A stretch of 64,000 nucleotides of DNA from Sphingobacterium chungjuense (lineage in GTDB: Bacteria; Bacteroidota; Bacteroidia; Sphingobacteriales; Sphingobacteriaceae), in assembly GCF_011316935.1 (NCBI RefSeq), contig NZ_WLYS01000008.1:1-64000 (forward strand). Reading direction: 5' to 3'. The notes under the pieces were generated by a model. That model was given only the letters and a program-made list of their open reading frames with translations, made no database searches and had not been told where the DNA came from. Positions 54,755-64,000 of this stretch are shown piece by piece. Made by a program: the position numbers and the translations under genes. How positions within the stretch are numbered: the first letter of the stretch is position 1; every line of letters begins with the position of its first letter.

Positions 54755-55914
54755 AAATAAAAATGAAGCGCGTAAAGACAATCCTTTTGACAACCTTGGT
54801 AGCTACGGCATTGGTGTATGTGGGTAACAGTTCTATTTTACCTAGCAATGAACCTGTCGTTTTGAAAGAGGCATTCCAAGGTCGATTTTACATCGGGACG
54901 GCATTGAATCTAGATCAAATCTGGGAACGAGACCAAGAAGCTATTGCTTTGGTAAAGCAACAGTTTAATTCTATTGTTGCCGAGAATTGTATGAAAAGCA
55001 TGTATCTCCAACCACGAGAAGGGGAGTTCAATTTTACGGATGCAGATCGCTTCGTCGAGTTTGGCCAGCAAAATAATATGCAGCTCATCGGGCATACGCT
55101 AATCTGGCACTCTCAAGCGCCTAGATGGTTTTTTTCTGACGAAAATGGACAAGATGTATCTCGTGAGGTATTGATAGAAAGAATGCGAAGCCATATTCAA
55201 ACGGTGGTATCTAGGTACAAGGGAAAGATCGCTGGCTGGGATGTCGTGAATGAAGCGGTGTTAGACAATGGAGCTTACCGTAAAAGTAAATTCTATCAGA
55301 TTATTGGAGAGGATTTTATTCCACTTGCATTCCAATTTGCGCATGAGGCAGATCCAGATGCCGAGCTATATTACAATGACTATTCCACAGCAGTTCCGGC
55401 CAAAAGAGACGGTATTGTGAAAGTTGTAAAAAACATACAAAAACATGGAGCGCCTATCCATGCCATAGGAATGCAAGAACATCAAGGCTTTGACCACCCG
55501 AAATTGGATGAATTAGAGAAAACGATTTTAGATTTTTCAGCAACAGGAGCGAAGGTCATGGTGACAGAGCTTGATGTGTCTGTATTGCCTCATGCACGTG
55601 AAAACATCGGTGCCGAAATCACTGAAACCTATGACTACAAAAAAGAACTTAATCCATATGCGGAGGGGTTGCCAGATAGCATCATGAATAAGTTAGGCGA
55701 ACGATACGTCAGTTTTTTTGAGCTATATCTTAAGCACAGTGATAAGATCTCCAGAGTCACATTATGGGGCGTGGCAGATCAGTATTCCTGGAAGAATGGC
55801 TGGCCAGTTCCTGGGAGAACAGATTATCCACTATTGTTTGACAGAGCATTCAAACCAAAGCCATTTGTACAACAAATTGTCGATTTAACTCGGAATCCAA
55901 ATTCCACAAAATAA
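54751..55914 (+). CDS. GH10 endo-beta-1,4-xylanase
   Basis: The 387-residue protein has a signal-like N-terminus (TILLTTLVATALVYVGNSS) and a full GH10 barrel: FNSIVAENCMKSMYLQPREG, LIGHTLIWHSQAPRWFF, the acid-base Glu in GWDVVNEAV, LYYNDYSTAVPAKRDG, IGMQEHQGFDHPKLDELE, the nucleophile Glu in VMVTELDVSV and the end VTLWGVADQYSWKNGWPV. It cuts the xylan backbone internally. There is no lipobox, so it is secreted or periplasmic. The gene is translationally coupled to the transporter gene. Confidence 0.95.
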   Translation: MKIKMKRVKTILLTTLVATALVYVGNSSILPSNEPVVLKEAFQGRFYIGTALNLDQIWERDQEAIALVKQQFNSIVAENCMKSMYLQPREGEFNFTDADRFVEFGQQNNMQLIGHTLIWHSQAPRWFFSDENGQDVSREVLIERMRSHIQTVVSRYKGKIAGWDVVNEAVLDNGAYRKSKFYQIIGEDFIPLAFQFAHEADPDAELYYNDYSTAVPAKRDGIVKVVKNIQKHGAPIHAIGMQEHQGFDHPKLDELEKTILDFSATGAKVMVTELDVSVLPHARENIGAEITETYDYKKELNPYAEGLPDSIMNKLGERYVSFFELYLKHSDKISRVTLWGVADQYSWKNGWPVPGRTDYPLLFDRAFKPKPFVQQIVDLTRNPNSTK

Positions 55915-55922
55915 AACACCGC

Positions 55923-56942
55923 ATGAAACAACAACCTAGATATTTATTTCCCGAAGATTATATGGCAGATCCATCTGCACATGTTTTTGAAGATAAAATA
56001 TACATTTATCCCTCGCACGATTGGGAAAGTGGAAAGCCAGAAAATGACAATGGTGATCATTTTGATATGAAAGATTATCATGTTTTCTCCTTGGATAGCA
56101 TAGACGGAAAGGTTACCCATCATGGAGAAGTATTGCGTGTAGAGGATATCCCTTGGGCTGGCAGACAATTATGGGATTCAGACGTAGCACATAAAGACGG
56201 CAAATACTACCTCTATTTTTCGATGAAAGATAAGACCGATATTTTTCGCATCGGCGTAGCAGTTAGTGATCGCCCTTCAGGTCCTTTCACGCCTTTAGAT
56301 ACACCTATAGATGGAAGCTATAGCATAGATCCCTGTGTATTTTGCGATTCTGACGAACAATACTACATGTATTTTGGAGGTATTTGGGGCGGTCAACTCC
56401 AATACTATCGAAATAATAAGCTGAATGCCGATGTCAACTTACCATTATTTCATGACCATTCCCTTTCGCCGAAAGTAGTTCGTCTTTCTGATGATATGCT
56501 TTCTTTCGCAGAAATCCCGCAGGACGCCCTTATTATAGACGAAGCGGGAAATCCACTCAAACAAGGCGATACGGAACGTCGGTTTTTTGAAGCCTCGTGG
56601 ATGCATAAATACCAAGGCAAATACTACTTTTCTTATTCAACAGGAGATACACACTTGTTATGTTATGCCATCGGAGATAATCCGTACGGCCCTTTTACTT
56701 ATCAGGGCGTTATTCTGACTCCGGTAGTGGGGTGGACTACCCATCATAGTATCGTTGAGTTTCAAGGGAAATGGTGGCTTTTCTATCACGATTGTGTCCC
56801 CTCAGCAGGGAAGACATGGTTGCGAAGTATGAAGGTGGTCGAATTGGAATACGATGATCAAGGCCGTATAAAAACCATCGAGGGGCAGCAAATAGATAAT
56901 CTGGAGAGCAGCACTATAGAACAGTTACACCGCAAAAGTTAA
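55923..56942 (+). CDS. GH43 beta-xylosidase (subfamily 1-like), cytoplasmic
   Basis: The 339-residue protein lacks a signal peptide, so it acts in the cytoplasm, probably on oligosaccharides imported by the symporter at 53336. The propeller shows YMADPSAHVFEDKIYIYPSH, QLWDSDVAHKDGKYYLYFSM, SIDPCVFCDSDEQYYMYFGG and RRFFEASWMHKYQGKYYFSY, which hold the catalytic acidic residues. The WTTHHSIVEFQGKWWLFYHD block ends the fold. This form is typical of xylosidases or arabinofuranosidases of xylan loci. It starts eight bases after the xylanase stop. Confidence 0.9.
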   Translation: MKQQPRYLFPEDYMADPSAHVFEDKIYIYPSHDWESGKPENDNGDHFDMKDYHVFSLDSIDGKVTHHGEVLRVEDIPWAGRQLWDSDVAHKDGKYYLYFSMKDKTDIFRIGVAVSDRPSGPFTPLDTPIDGSYSIDPCVFCDSDEQYYMYFGGIWGGQLQYYRNNKLNADVNLPLFHDHSLSPKVVRLSDDMLSFAEIPQDALIIDEAGNPLKQGDTERRFFEASWMHKYQGKYYFSYSTGDTHLLCYAIGDNPYGPFTYQGVILTPVVGWTTHHSIVEFQGKWWLFYHDCVPSAGKTWLRSMKVVELEYDDQGRIKTIEGQQIDNLESSTIEQLHRKS

Positions 56943-56967
56943 GAGTTTAATTCTTTATAAAATAGCT

Positions 56968-59019
56968 ATGCGTTTTTACAAAATACAGTTGCTGATGCTG
57001 CTTATAGCACTTATTTCGACAGTATCGCTACAGGCCGAAGATGGCAGTCAACTCTGGCTACGCTACGATCGTGTTTCGAAGGAAGTCGCTGCAAGAAGGA
57101 CTATTTCGAATCAAAGTAATCATGTGTCTGCTCAGCTGGCTGCGCAAGAATTAGCAGATTACTGGTCGGGACAGCATGTAGAACTCGTCTTGGATAATCA
57201 AAAGCGGGACCTAAAAGACGGCTTTCAAATTAATGGCAACCACGAAAAATTACATGTTATTGCGTATCAACCGGTGGGTTTGTTGTATGGGGCATATCAT
57301 CTACTCCAAAAGCAACAGATGGGTAAAAAGATCTCTGATCCCATTGCTATTGCTGAAGTACCTACGTTTGATCTTCGGGTATTAAATCATTGGGATAACT
57401 TGGATCGCACCGTCGAACGCGGTTACGCAGGTCATTCCCTTTGGCTGTGGGAAGACTTGCCTAGCAAAATATCCCCTCGCTATGAGCACTATGCCCGGGC
57501 GAATGCGTCGATAGGGATTAATACCGTTGTCTTAAACAATGTTAATGCATCACCACAAATACTTACGGCCGCTTACTTGGAAAAGGTAAAAGTGCTGGCA
57601 GATGTATTTCGCCCGTATGGAATTCAAGTTTATTTGTCTGCTAACTTTTCATCTCCGGCCATTATTGGTGGACTATCAGATTCGGATCCATTACGCAAGG
57701 AAGTGCAAGATTGGTGGTCATTGAAGGCGAAAGAAATCTATGCCTTAATACCAGATTTCGGTGGTTTTTTAGTGAAAGCTAATTCCGAAGGGCAGCCAGG
57801 TCCGCAGGATTATGGACGTACGCATGCTGATGGAGCCAATATGCTAGCCGATGCATTAAAACCATTTGGTGGAATCATTATGTGGCGAGCATTTGTCTAC
57901 AATCCCACTATCGAAGATAGGGCAAAACAAGCCTATTCGGAATTTGTACCGCTGGATGGCAAATTTCGAGACAATGTCATAGTACAAACAAAAAATGGCG
58001 CGATCGATTTCCAACCTCGCGAACCTTTTCACCCCTTATTTGGTGCGATGAAAAAATCCAATCAGATGGTCGAATTTCAGATTACACAGGAATATCTCGG
58101 TTTTTCGAATCACTTGGTGTATTTAGCACCGCTGTTTAAGGAAACTTTGGATGCAGACACCTACGCGCACGGTGCAGGAAGTACAGTCGCAAAGATGACC
58201 GATGGTACTTATCATGCACAGGCAAAAAGTGCTATAGCTGGTGTGGCAAATATCGGAGAGGATACCAATTGGACGGGCCATCATTTTGCGCAAGCGAATT
58301 GGTATGCATTTGGCCGATTGGCGTGGAATCACACGCTTAGTTCATCGGCAATTGCCGATGAGTGGATACGGGCTACTTTCAATAACGAAGAAGATTTTGT
58401 AACACCGGTAAAAGAGATGATGCTTACATCTCGTGAGGCCGCCGTAAATTATATGATGCCTTTGGGTTTGCACCATATTTTTGCCTTCGATCATCATTAC
58501 GGACCCGAACCTTGGGGCGATATCGCTGGAGCGAGACCTGATTGGATGCCTTGGTATTATCACAATGCGAGTTCCGATGGGCTGGGTTTTGATCGTACTA
58601 AAACTGGGAGTAATGCCGTAGCACAGTACAATCAGCCTTTACGTGACATATATAGTGATGCAGCCACTTGTCCAGAAACACTTCTTTTATGGTTTCATCA
58701 TTTGCCATGGTCTTATTCAATGCGCAATGGCAATAGTTTGTGGGATGAGTTGTGTTATCATTACGATGCGGGAGTGCAGGAAGCCAGAGATTTTCAAAAG
58801 CAATGGAATGGTCTCGAAGGTTATGTGGATAAAGAGCGTTTTAGTGATGTTCAGCAGAGATTGGCTATCCAGGCGCACGATGCGGTCTGGTGGAAAGACG
58901 CTGTCCTGCTGTATTTTCAGACATTCTCCAATCAACCTATTCCCTCTGGTGTAGCGCAACCTATACACAGACTAGAGGAGCTAAAGAAAATTAAACTACA
59001 TCTTAACCATCACAATTGA
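56968..59019 (+). CDS. GH67 alpha-glucuronidase
   Basis: The 683-residue protein has a signal peptide (IQLLMLLIALISTVSLQA) and the GH67 order: N-terminal sugar-binding-like domain, FDLRVLNHWDNLDRTVERGY, GINTVVLNNVNASPQ, GGFLVKANSEGQPGPQDYGR, VQTKNGAIDFQPREPFHPLF, ITQEYLGFSNHLVYLAP and NIGEDTNWTGHHFAQANWYA. GH67 enzymes free methyl-glucuronic acid from the non-reducing end of aldouronic acids produced by GH10 xylanases. The pairing with GH10 at 54751 is therefore biochemically coherent. It is the last gene of the enzyme operon. Confidence 0.94.
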   Translation: MRFYKIQLLMLLIALISTVSLQAEDGSQLWLRYDRVSKEVAARRTISNQSNHVSAQLAAQELADYWSGQHVELVLDNQKRDLKDGFQINGNHEKLHVIAYQPVGLLYGAYHLLQKQQMGKKISDPIAIAEVPTFDLRVLNHWDNLDRTVERGYAGHSLWLWEDLPSKISPRYEHYARANASIGINTVVLNNVNASPQILTAAYLEKVKVLADVFRPYGIQVYLSANFSSPAIIGGLSDSDPLRKEVQDWWSLKAKEIYALIPDFGGFLVKANSEGQPGPQDYGRTHADGANMLADALKPFGGIIMWRAFVYNPTIEDRAKQAYSEFVPLDGKFRDNVIVQTKNGAIDFQPREPFHPLFGAMKKSNQMVEFQITQEYLGFSNHLVYLAPLFKETLDADTYAHGAGSTVAKMTDGTYHAQAKSAIAGVANIGEDTNWTGHHFAQANWYAFGRLAWNHTLSSSAIADEWIRATFNNEEDFVTPVKEMMLTSREAAVNYMMPLGLHHIFAFDHHYGPEPWGDIAGARPDWMPWYYHNASSDGLGFDRTKTGSNAVAQYNQPLRDIYSDAATCPETLLLWFHHLPWSYSMRNGNSLWDELCYHYDAGVQEARDFQKQWNGLEGYVDKERFSDVQQRLAIQAHDAVWWKDAVLLYFQTFSNQPIPSGVAQPIHRLEELKKIKLHLNHHN

Positions 59020-59395
59020 TAGCAAAATAATGGCATGCAGATGAACTTCCCGAGAGGATTAACTATATATTTTTTCTGTTATGAAATATTTAATTTATCA
59101 ATCACTTCCACGTGTATTCACTATTCGGCTCCCTGTAGTGGTATTTTTTCTACATACAATGCAACCGTTTGCATTGATTTATGGTGTAAATCAAGAGTTT
59201 GCTTCAAAAATTATCTATCGGAAAGTGATCTGTTAAAAAAGGTAGACGCGGTTAATCATCTGAGCTAAAGAGGAAGTTTTTACTTTCTGAAGTAAAATAA
59301 CTGTCCATATAGAATCAAATATACTAACACAATTATGTGACTTCGGCTAACCCAATACAGTAGTAACCTAATAAATTATAAACCTTAATTCATAC
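59020..59395. other. Intergenic control region upstream of susC
   Basis: A 376-base gap between GH67 and susC. It contains the palindrome at 59158-59175 and AT-rich DNA in front of the start (GTAACCTAATAAATTATAAA), where the promoter should be. The small frame at 59035-59268 is not protein-like. Confidence 0.5.
59158..59175. promoter_or_regulatory. LacI-type operator-like palindrome
   Basis: AATGCAACCGTTTGCATT is an 18-base near-perfect dyad, eight of nine positions paired, with a central CG. This is the shape of operators bound by LacI-family regulators. It lies 220 bases before the susC start. No LacI-family gene is in the window. Confidence 0.5.
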
Positions 59396-62300
59396 ATGAT
59401 GAACAAATTACAAACCTTTATGTGTAGGGTCCTCGCCCGATGCTGGCGACCCGATAAGAAGATGAGCTTGTTGCTGTGCGCTGTACTGATGAGTGCTGGT
59501 GCGCTTGCGCAAGGAACAGTGAGCGGCACAGTTTCCTCTAAGAATGGAAAGGCCCTGCCAGATGTTACCGTCAATGTAAAAGGGACTAATAAAAGCTCCT
59601 TATCCAATTCTACAGGTCGCTATACTATCGAAGCCTCTGTAGGCGATACCCTAGAATTTATCAACGTGGGGCTATCACGTCAAACTGCGATCGTAACTAG
59701 TATCAATCGACCGTTAAATGTTGTTTTTACAGATGACGACATTGCAGTGGACGAGGTGGTCGTGGTAGGCTATGGTACGCAACGCCGCGAGGCAGTCACG
59801 GGCTCGGTATCTTCGATAGGAGGAGACGCCATGCGCGATGTGCCTTCAGCCAACATCACACAAGCATTACAAGGCCGCTTGCCGGGTGTACAAATGTCGC
59901 AAACTTCGTCGCGACCAGGCGCCACGACGCAAATACGTATTCGGGGAACACGTTCGCTAAACGCAAGTAACGATCCTTTGATCGTATTAGACGGAATTCC
60001 ATTTACGGGATCTATCGGAGACATTAACCCCAATGATATTAAGAGTGTGGATGTATTAAAAGATGCTTCTGCAACGGCGATTTATGGATCTCGAGGTGCC
60101 AATGGCGTTATGCTCGTAACGACCAATACCGGAACGTTGGGACAACCTGCCAGAATCTCCTACAATAGCTTTCAAGGATTTCAAAAAATTTTTTCCAAAT
60201 ACCCGATGATGAACGGTCCTGAATTCGTAGAACTGCGTAGAGCAGCTGGTATGTTTCCGAATAATGGAGTGGACGAATCTGATGATGTCGACACCGATTG
60301 GCAAGACCTGATGTATCGTACGGGGTATAATGTCAGTCAAGATCTAGGCGTGTCGGGAGGAACAGAAAAAGGCGCCTATAACTTTGGTGCCGGCTACTAC
60401 AAAGATCAGGGTGTATTACCTCTTCAGGGATATGATCGTATCTCGCTGCGCGGATCCGTGGATCAGCGTATCGGGGATTATATTCGTGTCGGTATCAATA
60501 CGAATACCAATTATAATGTCACTAGAGGACAACATGTCGGTTTAGGCTTATTGAGCAACTCCCCAATTGCCAACCCGTATAATCCTGATGGAAGCTTTAA
60601 ACGTACGATTCAGATGCCACTAAATGAGAACTGGGTTTCTTCGCGGTCCATAATTGAGGGCTTGAGTGACGAATGGCTCAACGAAACACGCGCATTCGCA
60701 ACCTACAACGCTCTGTTTGGAGAAATCGCTATTCCAGGAGTAGAAGGCTTAAAATATCGCGCGAATTTAGGGCTGGATTATCGGCAGAACAACGGTGGTT
60801 GGTTTACTGGCGAAGGTATCAATAACATCAACCCCACATCGCCATCTACCGCAGGAATTAACAATTCGCACATCTATCATTATGTGATCGAAAATCTCTT
60901 GACCTACGACAAAACGTTCGGATCAAAGCATAATTTGAACTTGACCGCATTGTATTCTGCCGAGGAAAATCAGTTCGTACGATCCGAAATGTCTGGTAGA
61001 GATATTCCAGCATCCGCATTTCAATTCTATAACATTGGCCAGGCCTTAGGCGAGATCATCGTTAATCCAGATGGTCAAGTGTATGAAAAGTGGGGTCTGC
61101 TCTCGTATATGGGGCGGGCGATGTACTCCTACGATGATAAATATATGTTAAGTGTTACCATGCGATCTGACGGATCGTCCCGCTTAGCTAGAGGTAGAAA
61201 ATGGCACACCTATCCAGCGGTTTCGGCAGGATGGAATATCGGTAGAGAAACTTTCATGGAGAATGTGTCTTGGGTCGATATGCTAAAGCTTCGTGTCGGT
61301 TATGGGCAAACGTCTAATCAAGCCATTAATCCCTATGCTACCTTAGGAAGATTGTCTACAAGACCATATAATTTCGGTGCTGACAATTATGATGTCGGTT
61401 ACTTCGTGTCACAATTGCCTAATCCGCAATTAGGTTGGGAGTATTCACAGACTTATAACCTAGGAGTTGATTTTACCCTATTGAATGGTCGTCTTTCGGG
61501 TACGGCGGAATACTACGAAACGTATACACATGACCTGTTGCTAAATCTAAGAATGCCCGGTTCTACTGGAGTAGAAAGTTACACTGCAAATGTAGGTAAA
61601 ACTCAAAATAAAGGTGTTGAATTTGCCCTTAATGGGGTTATTGTGGATAATAAAAACGGATGGACTTGGGAAGCAGGAGTCAACTTTTATCGTAACCGAA
61701 ACAAGTTGACGGAATTGGCATCTGGACAAACAAGAAATGAAAATAACTGGTGGTTCGTTGGCCATCCAATCGATGTAATATACGATTACAAATACAATGG
61801 CTTGTGGCAAGAAGGAGATCCGCATCTGGATATTTTAGAACCAGGAGGAAATGTCGGGATGATCAAAGTAGATTACAACGGCGGGTTTGATGAAAATGGC
61901 GTTCCAACACGTCCGATTGGTCCAGATGACCGTCAGATTATCGATATGCAAACCAATTTTATGGGCGGTTTTAACACAAGTCTTGCTTATAAAAACTTTG
62001 ATTTCAGTGCTGTAGGTATGTTTCAACAAGGTGGTGTTTTAATTAGTACGCTCCATTCTGCCTCGGGATACCTCAATCTGATGACGGGTAGAAGCAACAA
62101 TGTTCAGATAGACTATTGGACTCCAGAAAACACGGGAGCACGTTATCCGAAACCAGGAGGCATCATGAGTGGTGATAATCCCAAATATGGTAATTCCTTG
62201 GGGTATTTTGATGCCTCTTATTTGAAGATTAGAACCATGACGCTGGGTTATAACTTTAATGATTCACCATTCATTCAAAATGTAGGAATAGATCGTTTGC

Positions 62301-62494
62301 GTATGTATGTCATGGTTCAGAATCCATTCGTATTCTTTTCTCCATTTAATCGTGCAACAGGTATGGATCCCGAAACTAATTCATTTGCAAACGAAAATAC
62401 AGCTGTAGCTTCTCACCAAAGTCGTTTGCTAACGATAGGGACAAACGCCCCAGCCACGCGCTCATTTTTGTTTGGTGTTAATTTGACCTTTTAA
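59396..62494 (+). CDS. SusC/RagA-family TonB-linked outer membrane protein
   Basis: The 1032-residue protein has a signal (MSLLLCAVLMSAGALAQ), a carboxypeptidase-like domain (GTVSGTVSSKNGKALPDVTV), the SusC box VDEVVVVGYGTQRREAVTGS, the plug (LQGRLPGVQMSQTSSRPGAT, GIPFTGSIGDINPNDIKSVD, SATAIYGSRGANGVMLVTT) and a beta-barrel that ends in LFGVNLTF. SusC proteins import oligosaccharides through the outer membrane, driven by TonB, with SusD as a lid. The gene is followed by susD ten bases later. Two adjacent ATG codons are possible starts. Confidence 0.95.
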   Translation: MMNKLQTFMCRVLARCWRPDKKMSLLLCAVLMSAGALAQGTVSGTVSSKNGKALPDVTVNVKGTNKSSLSNSTGRYTIEASVGDTLEFINVGLSRQTAIVTSINRPLNVVFTDDDIAVDEVVVVGYGTQRREAVTGSVSSIGGDAMRDVPSANITQALQGRLPGVQMSQTSSRPGATTQIRIRGTRSLNASNDPLIVLDGIPFTGSIGDINPNDIKSVDVLKDASATAIYGSRGANGVMLVTTNTGTLGQPARISYNSFQGFQKIFSKYPMMNGPEFVELRRAAGMFPNNGVDESDDVDTDWQDLMYRTGYNVSQDLGVSGGTEKGAYNFGAGYYKDQGVLPLQGYDRISLRGSVDQRIGDYIRVGINTNTNYNVTRGQHVGLGLLSNSPIANPYNPDGSFKRTIQMPLNENWVSSRSIIEGLSDEWLNETRAFATYNALFGEIAIPGVEGLKYRANLGLDYRQNNGGWFTGEGINNINPTSPSTAGINNSHIYHYVIENLLTYDKTFGSKHNLNLTALYSAEENQFVRSEMSGRDIPASAFQFYNIGQALGEIIVNPDGQVYEKWGLLSYMGRAMYSYDDKYMLSVTMRSDGSSRLARGRKWHTYPAVSAGWNIGRETFMENVSWVDMLKLRVGYGQTSNQAINPYATLGRLSTRPYNFGADNYDVGYFVSQLPNPQLGWEYSQTYNLGVDFTLLNGRLSGTAEYYETYTHDLLLNLRMPGSTGVESYTANVGKTQNKGVEFALNGVIVDNKNGWTWEAGVNFYRNRNKLTELASGQTRNENNWWFVGHPIDVIYDYKYNGLWQEGDPHLDILEPGGNVGMIKVDYNGGFDENGVPTRPIGPDDRQIIDMQTNFMGGFNTSLAYKNFDFSAVGMFQQGGVLISTLHSASGYLNLMTGRSNNVQIDYWTPENTGARYPKPGGIMSGDNPKYGNSLGYFDASYLKIRTMTLGYNFNDSPFIQNVGIDRLRMYVMVQNPFVFFSPFNRATGMDPETNSFANENTAVASHQSRLLTIGTNAPATRSFLFGVNLTF

Positions 62495-62504
62495 TAAAAG
62501 TTCT

Positions 62505-64000
62505 ATGAAAAATATAGCAAAATATATAAAGATAGTCTCACTGGCGATTCTCGCCACGGTAGCTTCCTGTTCAAAGATTTTAGAGGAACAGCCACGTAGT
62601 ATATACGAACCTGGATTCTTTGAAACCGAACGCGGTATTATGGGAGGTCTGACTTCCATGTACGCGCATTTACGCTGGATCTACGGACAAGCCTACTGGT
62701 ATAATTCTGTACTTACGGGAACGGATGAGGTAACGTATGCACAGCAGGCCGATCAGAATTTCTTAGTAATGGATTTGAGTGGAAGAGCAGTGATGAATGC
62801 AGAAAATAGCCGCGCAGACGCTATTTGGGGCGTGTGTTTCAGTAATATCAATACGGCTAACGGAATTGTGGAATTTGCCGAAAATGTAGATGGCATTACG
62901 GAAGCACATATCGCTGAAGCGAAATTTTTCCGTGCTTTCGACTACTTTTTGCTTGTTCAGACTTTCGGTGGTGTGCCGTTAGATTTGGGAGCTGGTGAGT
63001 TGGTGTTCAATACAAGCACGACACGAACGTCGGTACGCAATACAGTACCTGAGGTGTACACGAAAGCGGTGTTCCCGGATCTACTGCATGCTGTTGAAAA
63101 TTTGCCAGAAAGTGGTCGTGTGATCGGTGGTGTCACCAAGACATTGGCTCGATTGTATTTAGCAAAAGCTTATCTAACATACGGTTGGTGGTTGCAAAAC
63201 CCCGAAAATATTCCGACTTATCCAGCCGCTGATCGTGTAGATCCAGATGGACACGATGCCCAGTGGTATTTCCAGCAGGCATACGATATGGCGGTACAAG
63301 GAATAGAAAATCCAGGACCTTTTGCACTACAACCCACCTTTTATGATGTACATGTGGCCACAAATGATAGGAATAATGAGTTATTGCTTTTTGCGGATCA
63401 TACAGAATCTAGTGAGTTTTACAACGGGGGTAGCCTTTCTTACGGCAGCGGTGGAGCACCAGACAACTTTGCCAGCTGGATGCTAACGTGGAACTACACA
63501 GAGATTAGAAGTAGCTCTTCCAGCTCCGCATGGACGCCGGTAGCATCTGTTCAACGCGAAGCTGCGCAGGCATTAGGTAGGCCATGGGTCAGGATGGCAC
63601 CAACTATTGGCGCTATAACAAACACATTTGCTGATAAAACCAATGATTCTCGATACGATGGTACATTTACCAGTGTCTATAGAGGTAATTGGAATAAAGC
63701 CGGTATTCAAGGCACATTTTATAATGCAAACTTCCTTCCGGTAAACCCAGGCGATGCTATTCTTACCTTTTTGAATGAGGAACCAGCCGAAGCGATCAAC
63801 TATTCTACACCAACCAGTAGCAACGTCGGAGCAGGTGTACTTCCGGGTCGCGCAGACTTTGTGGTATCACCTACGGGAATAAGCCGAAGGATATATCCAG
63901 GCATCTGGAAGATTGGACCTTACCGAACCGATAGCGGAAGTGGTTTGGGTGAGCCCAATGCAGGAAGTACGCGTCCATTTGCGGCAGCAAAGTTTTCGGA
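62505..64000 (+). CDS. SusD/RagB-family surface glycan-binding lipoprotein, cut by the right edge
   Basis: From the ATG at 62505 the frame stays open to the end of the window (498 codons seen). The signal (IVSLAILATVASCSK) places the lipid-anchored Cys in VASC. Typical SusD features follow: LEEQPRSIYEPGFFETERGI, IWGVCFSNINTANGIVEFAE, AEAKFFRAFDYFLLVQTFGG (the tetratricopeptide-like core with the AE--F-RA--Y--L motif) and a C-terminal segment (KIGPYRTDSGSG). SusD binds the glycan at the cell surface and hands it to SusC. Confidence 0.93.
   Translation, partial: MKNIAKYIKIVSLAILATVASCSKILEEQPRSIYEPGFFETERGIMGGLTSMYAHLRWIYGQAYWYNSVLTGTDEVTYAQQADQNFLVMDLSGRAVMNAENSRADAIWGVCFSNINTANGIVEFAENVDGITEAHIAEAKFFRAFDYFLLVQTFGGVPLDLGAGELVFNTSTTRTSVRNTVPEVYTKAVFPDLLHAVENLPESGRVIGGVTKTLARLYLAKAYLTYGWWLQNPENIPTYPAADRVDPDGHDAQWYFQQAYDMAVQGIENPGPFALQPTFYDVHVATNDRNNELLLFADHTESSEFYNGGSLSYGSGGAPDNFASWMLTWNYTEIRSSSSSSAWTPVASVQREAAQALGRPWVRMAPTIGAITNTFADKTNDSRYDGTFTSVYRGNWNKAGIQGTFYNANFLPVNPGDAILTFLNEEPAEAINYSTPTSSNVGAGVLPGRADFVVSPTGISRRIYPGIWKIGPYRTDSGSGLGEPNAGSTRPFAAAKFS

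Overview
The window looks like chromosome from a member of the Bacteroidota, most likely the Sphingobacteriaceae (Sphingobacterium-like). The reasons are the SusC/SusD pair, a GLPGLI-family protein, lipoproteins with short Bacteroidota-type signals, a MoaC-MoaB fusion, few Shine-Dalgarno sites and a moderately AT-rich composition. This assignment comes from gene content only. 

Region 1 (about 1-23,600) is an accessory island rich in debris. It starts in the end of an IS3-type element, followed by a small lipoprotein and an AbiEii/AbiEi-type toxin-antitoxin pair. Two about 580-bp direct repeats (3047-3626 and 20059-20635) each carry a tRNA-3'-half-like sequence and a truncated tyrosine-recombinase N-terminus, and a third partial copy lies near 5955-6035. 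They look like the decayed ends of an integrated element. Between and just beyond them is a peptide-export system: a VKOR-thioredoxin fusion, a double-glycine precursor peptide, a GLPGLI protein, a C39-peptidase ABC exporter, an HlyD adaptor and a divergent TonB-receptor-like barrel. Outside repeat B follow a second double-glycine precursor and a TlpA-like thioredoxin. Both predicted core peptides hold four cysteines and share the spacing CxC-x25-C. The island also holds a full-length but decayed cysteine desulfurase (17031-18173) and a decayed IS3-family element (18185-19702). 

Region 2 (about 23,670-40,400) is a molybdenum-hydroxylase locus. It has two enzymes of the xanthine dehydrogenase family: a two-subunit isoquinoline-oxidoreductase-like pair and a three-subunit PaoABC-like aldehyde oxidoreductase. 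Between them is a compact operon for the cofactor: XdhC, MoaA, a MocA-MoeA fusion, a TauE/SafE permease, MoaD, MoeB-rhodanese, MoaE and a MoaC-MoaB fusion. A convergent cysteine desulfurase closes the block. Together these could build, cytidylate, sulfurate and insert the cofactor. No molybdate transporter is seen. Remnants of a LytTR protein, an AraC regulator and a further molybdopterin subunit are scattered here. 

Region 3 (about 41,200-64,000) is a xylan utilisation locus: a transaldolase-like gene with a duplicated start, a CBM6 remnant, a sialate-O-acetylesterase-like esterase, three GH43 enzymes, GH3, GH115 and GH67 alpha-glucuronidases, a GH10 xylanase, a GPH-type sugar symporter and SusC/SusD. 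SusD runs off the right edge. A LacI-type palindrome lies about 220 bases upstream of susC. The gene set fits degradation of glucuronoxylan or arabinoglucuronoxylan: outer cleavage, side-chain removal, uptake of oligosaccharides and their hydrolysis to pentoses.
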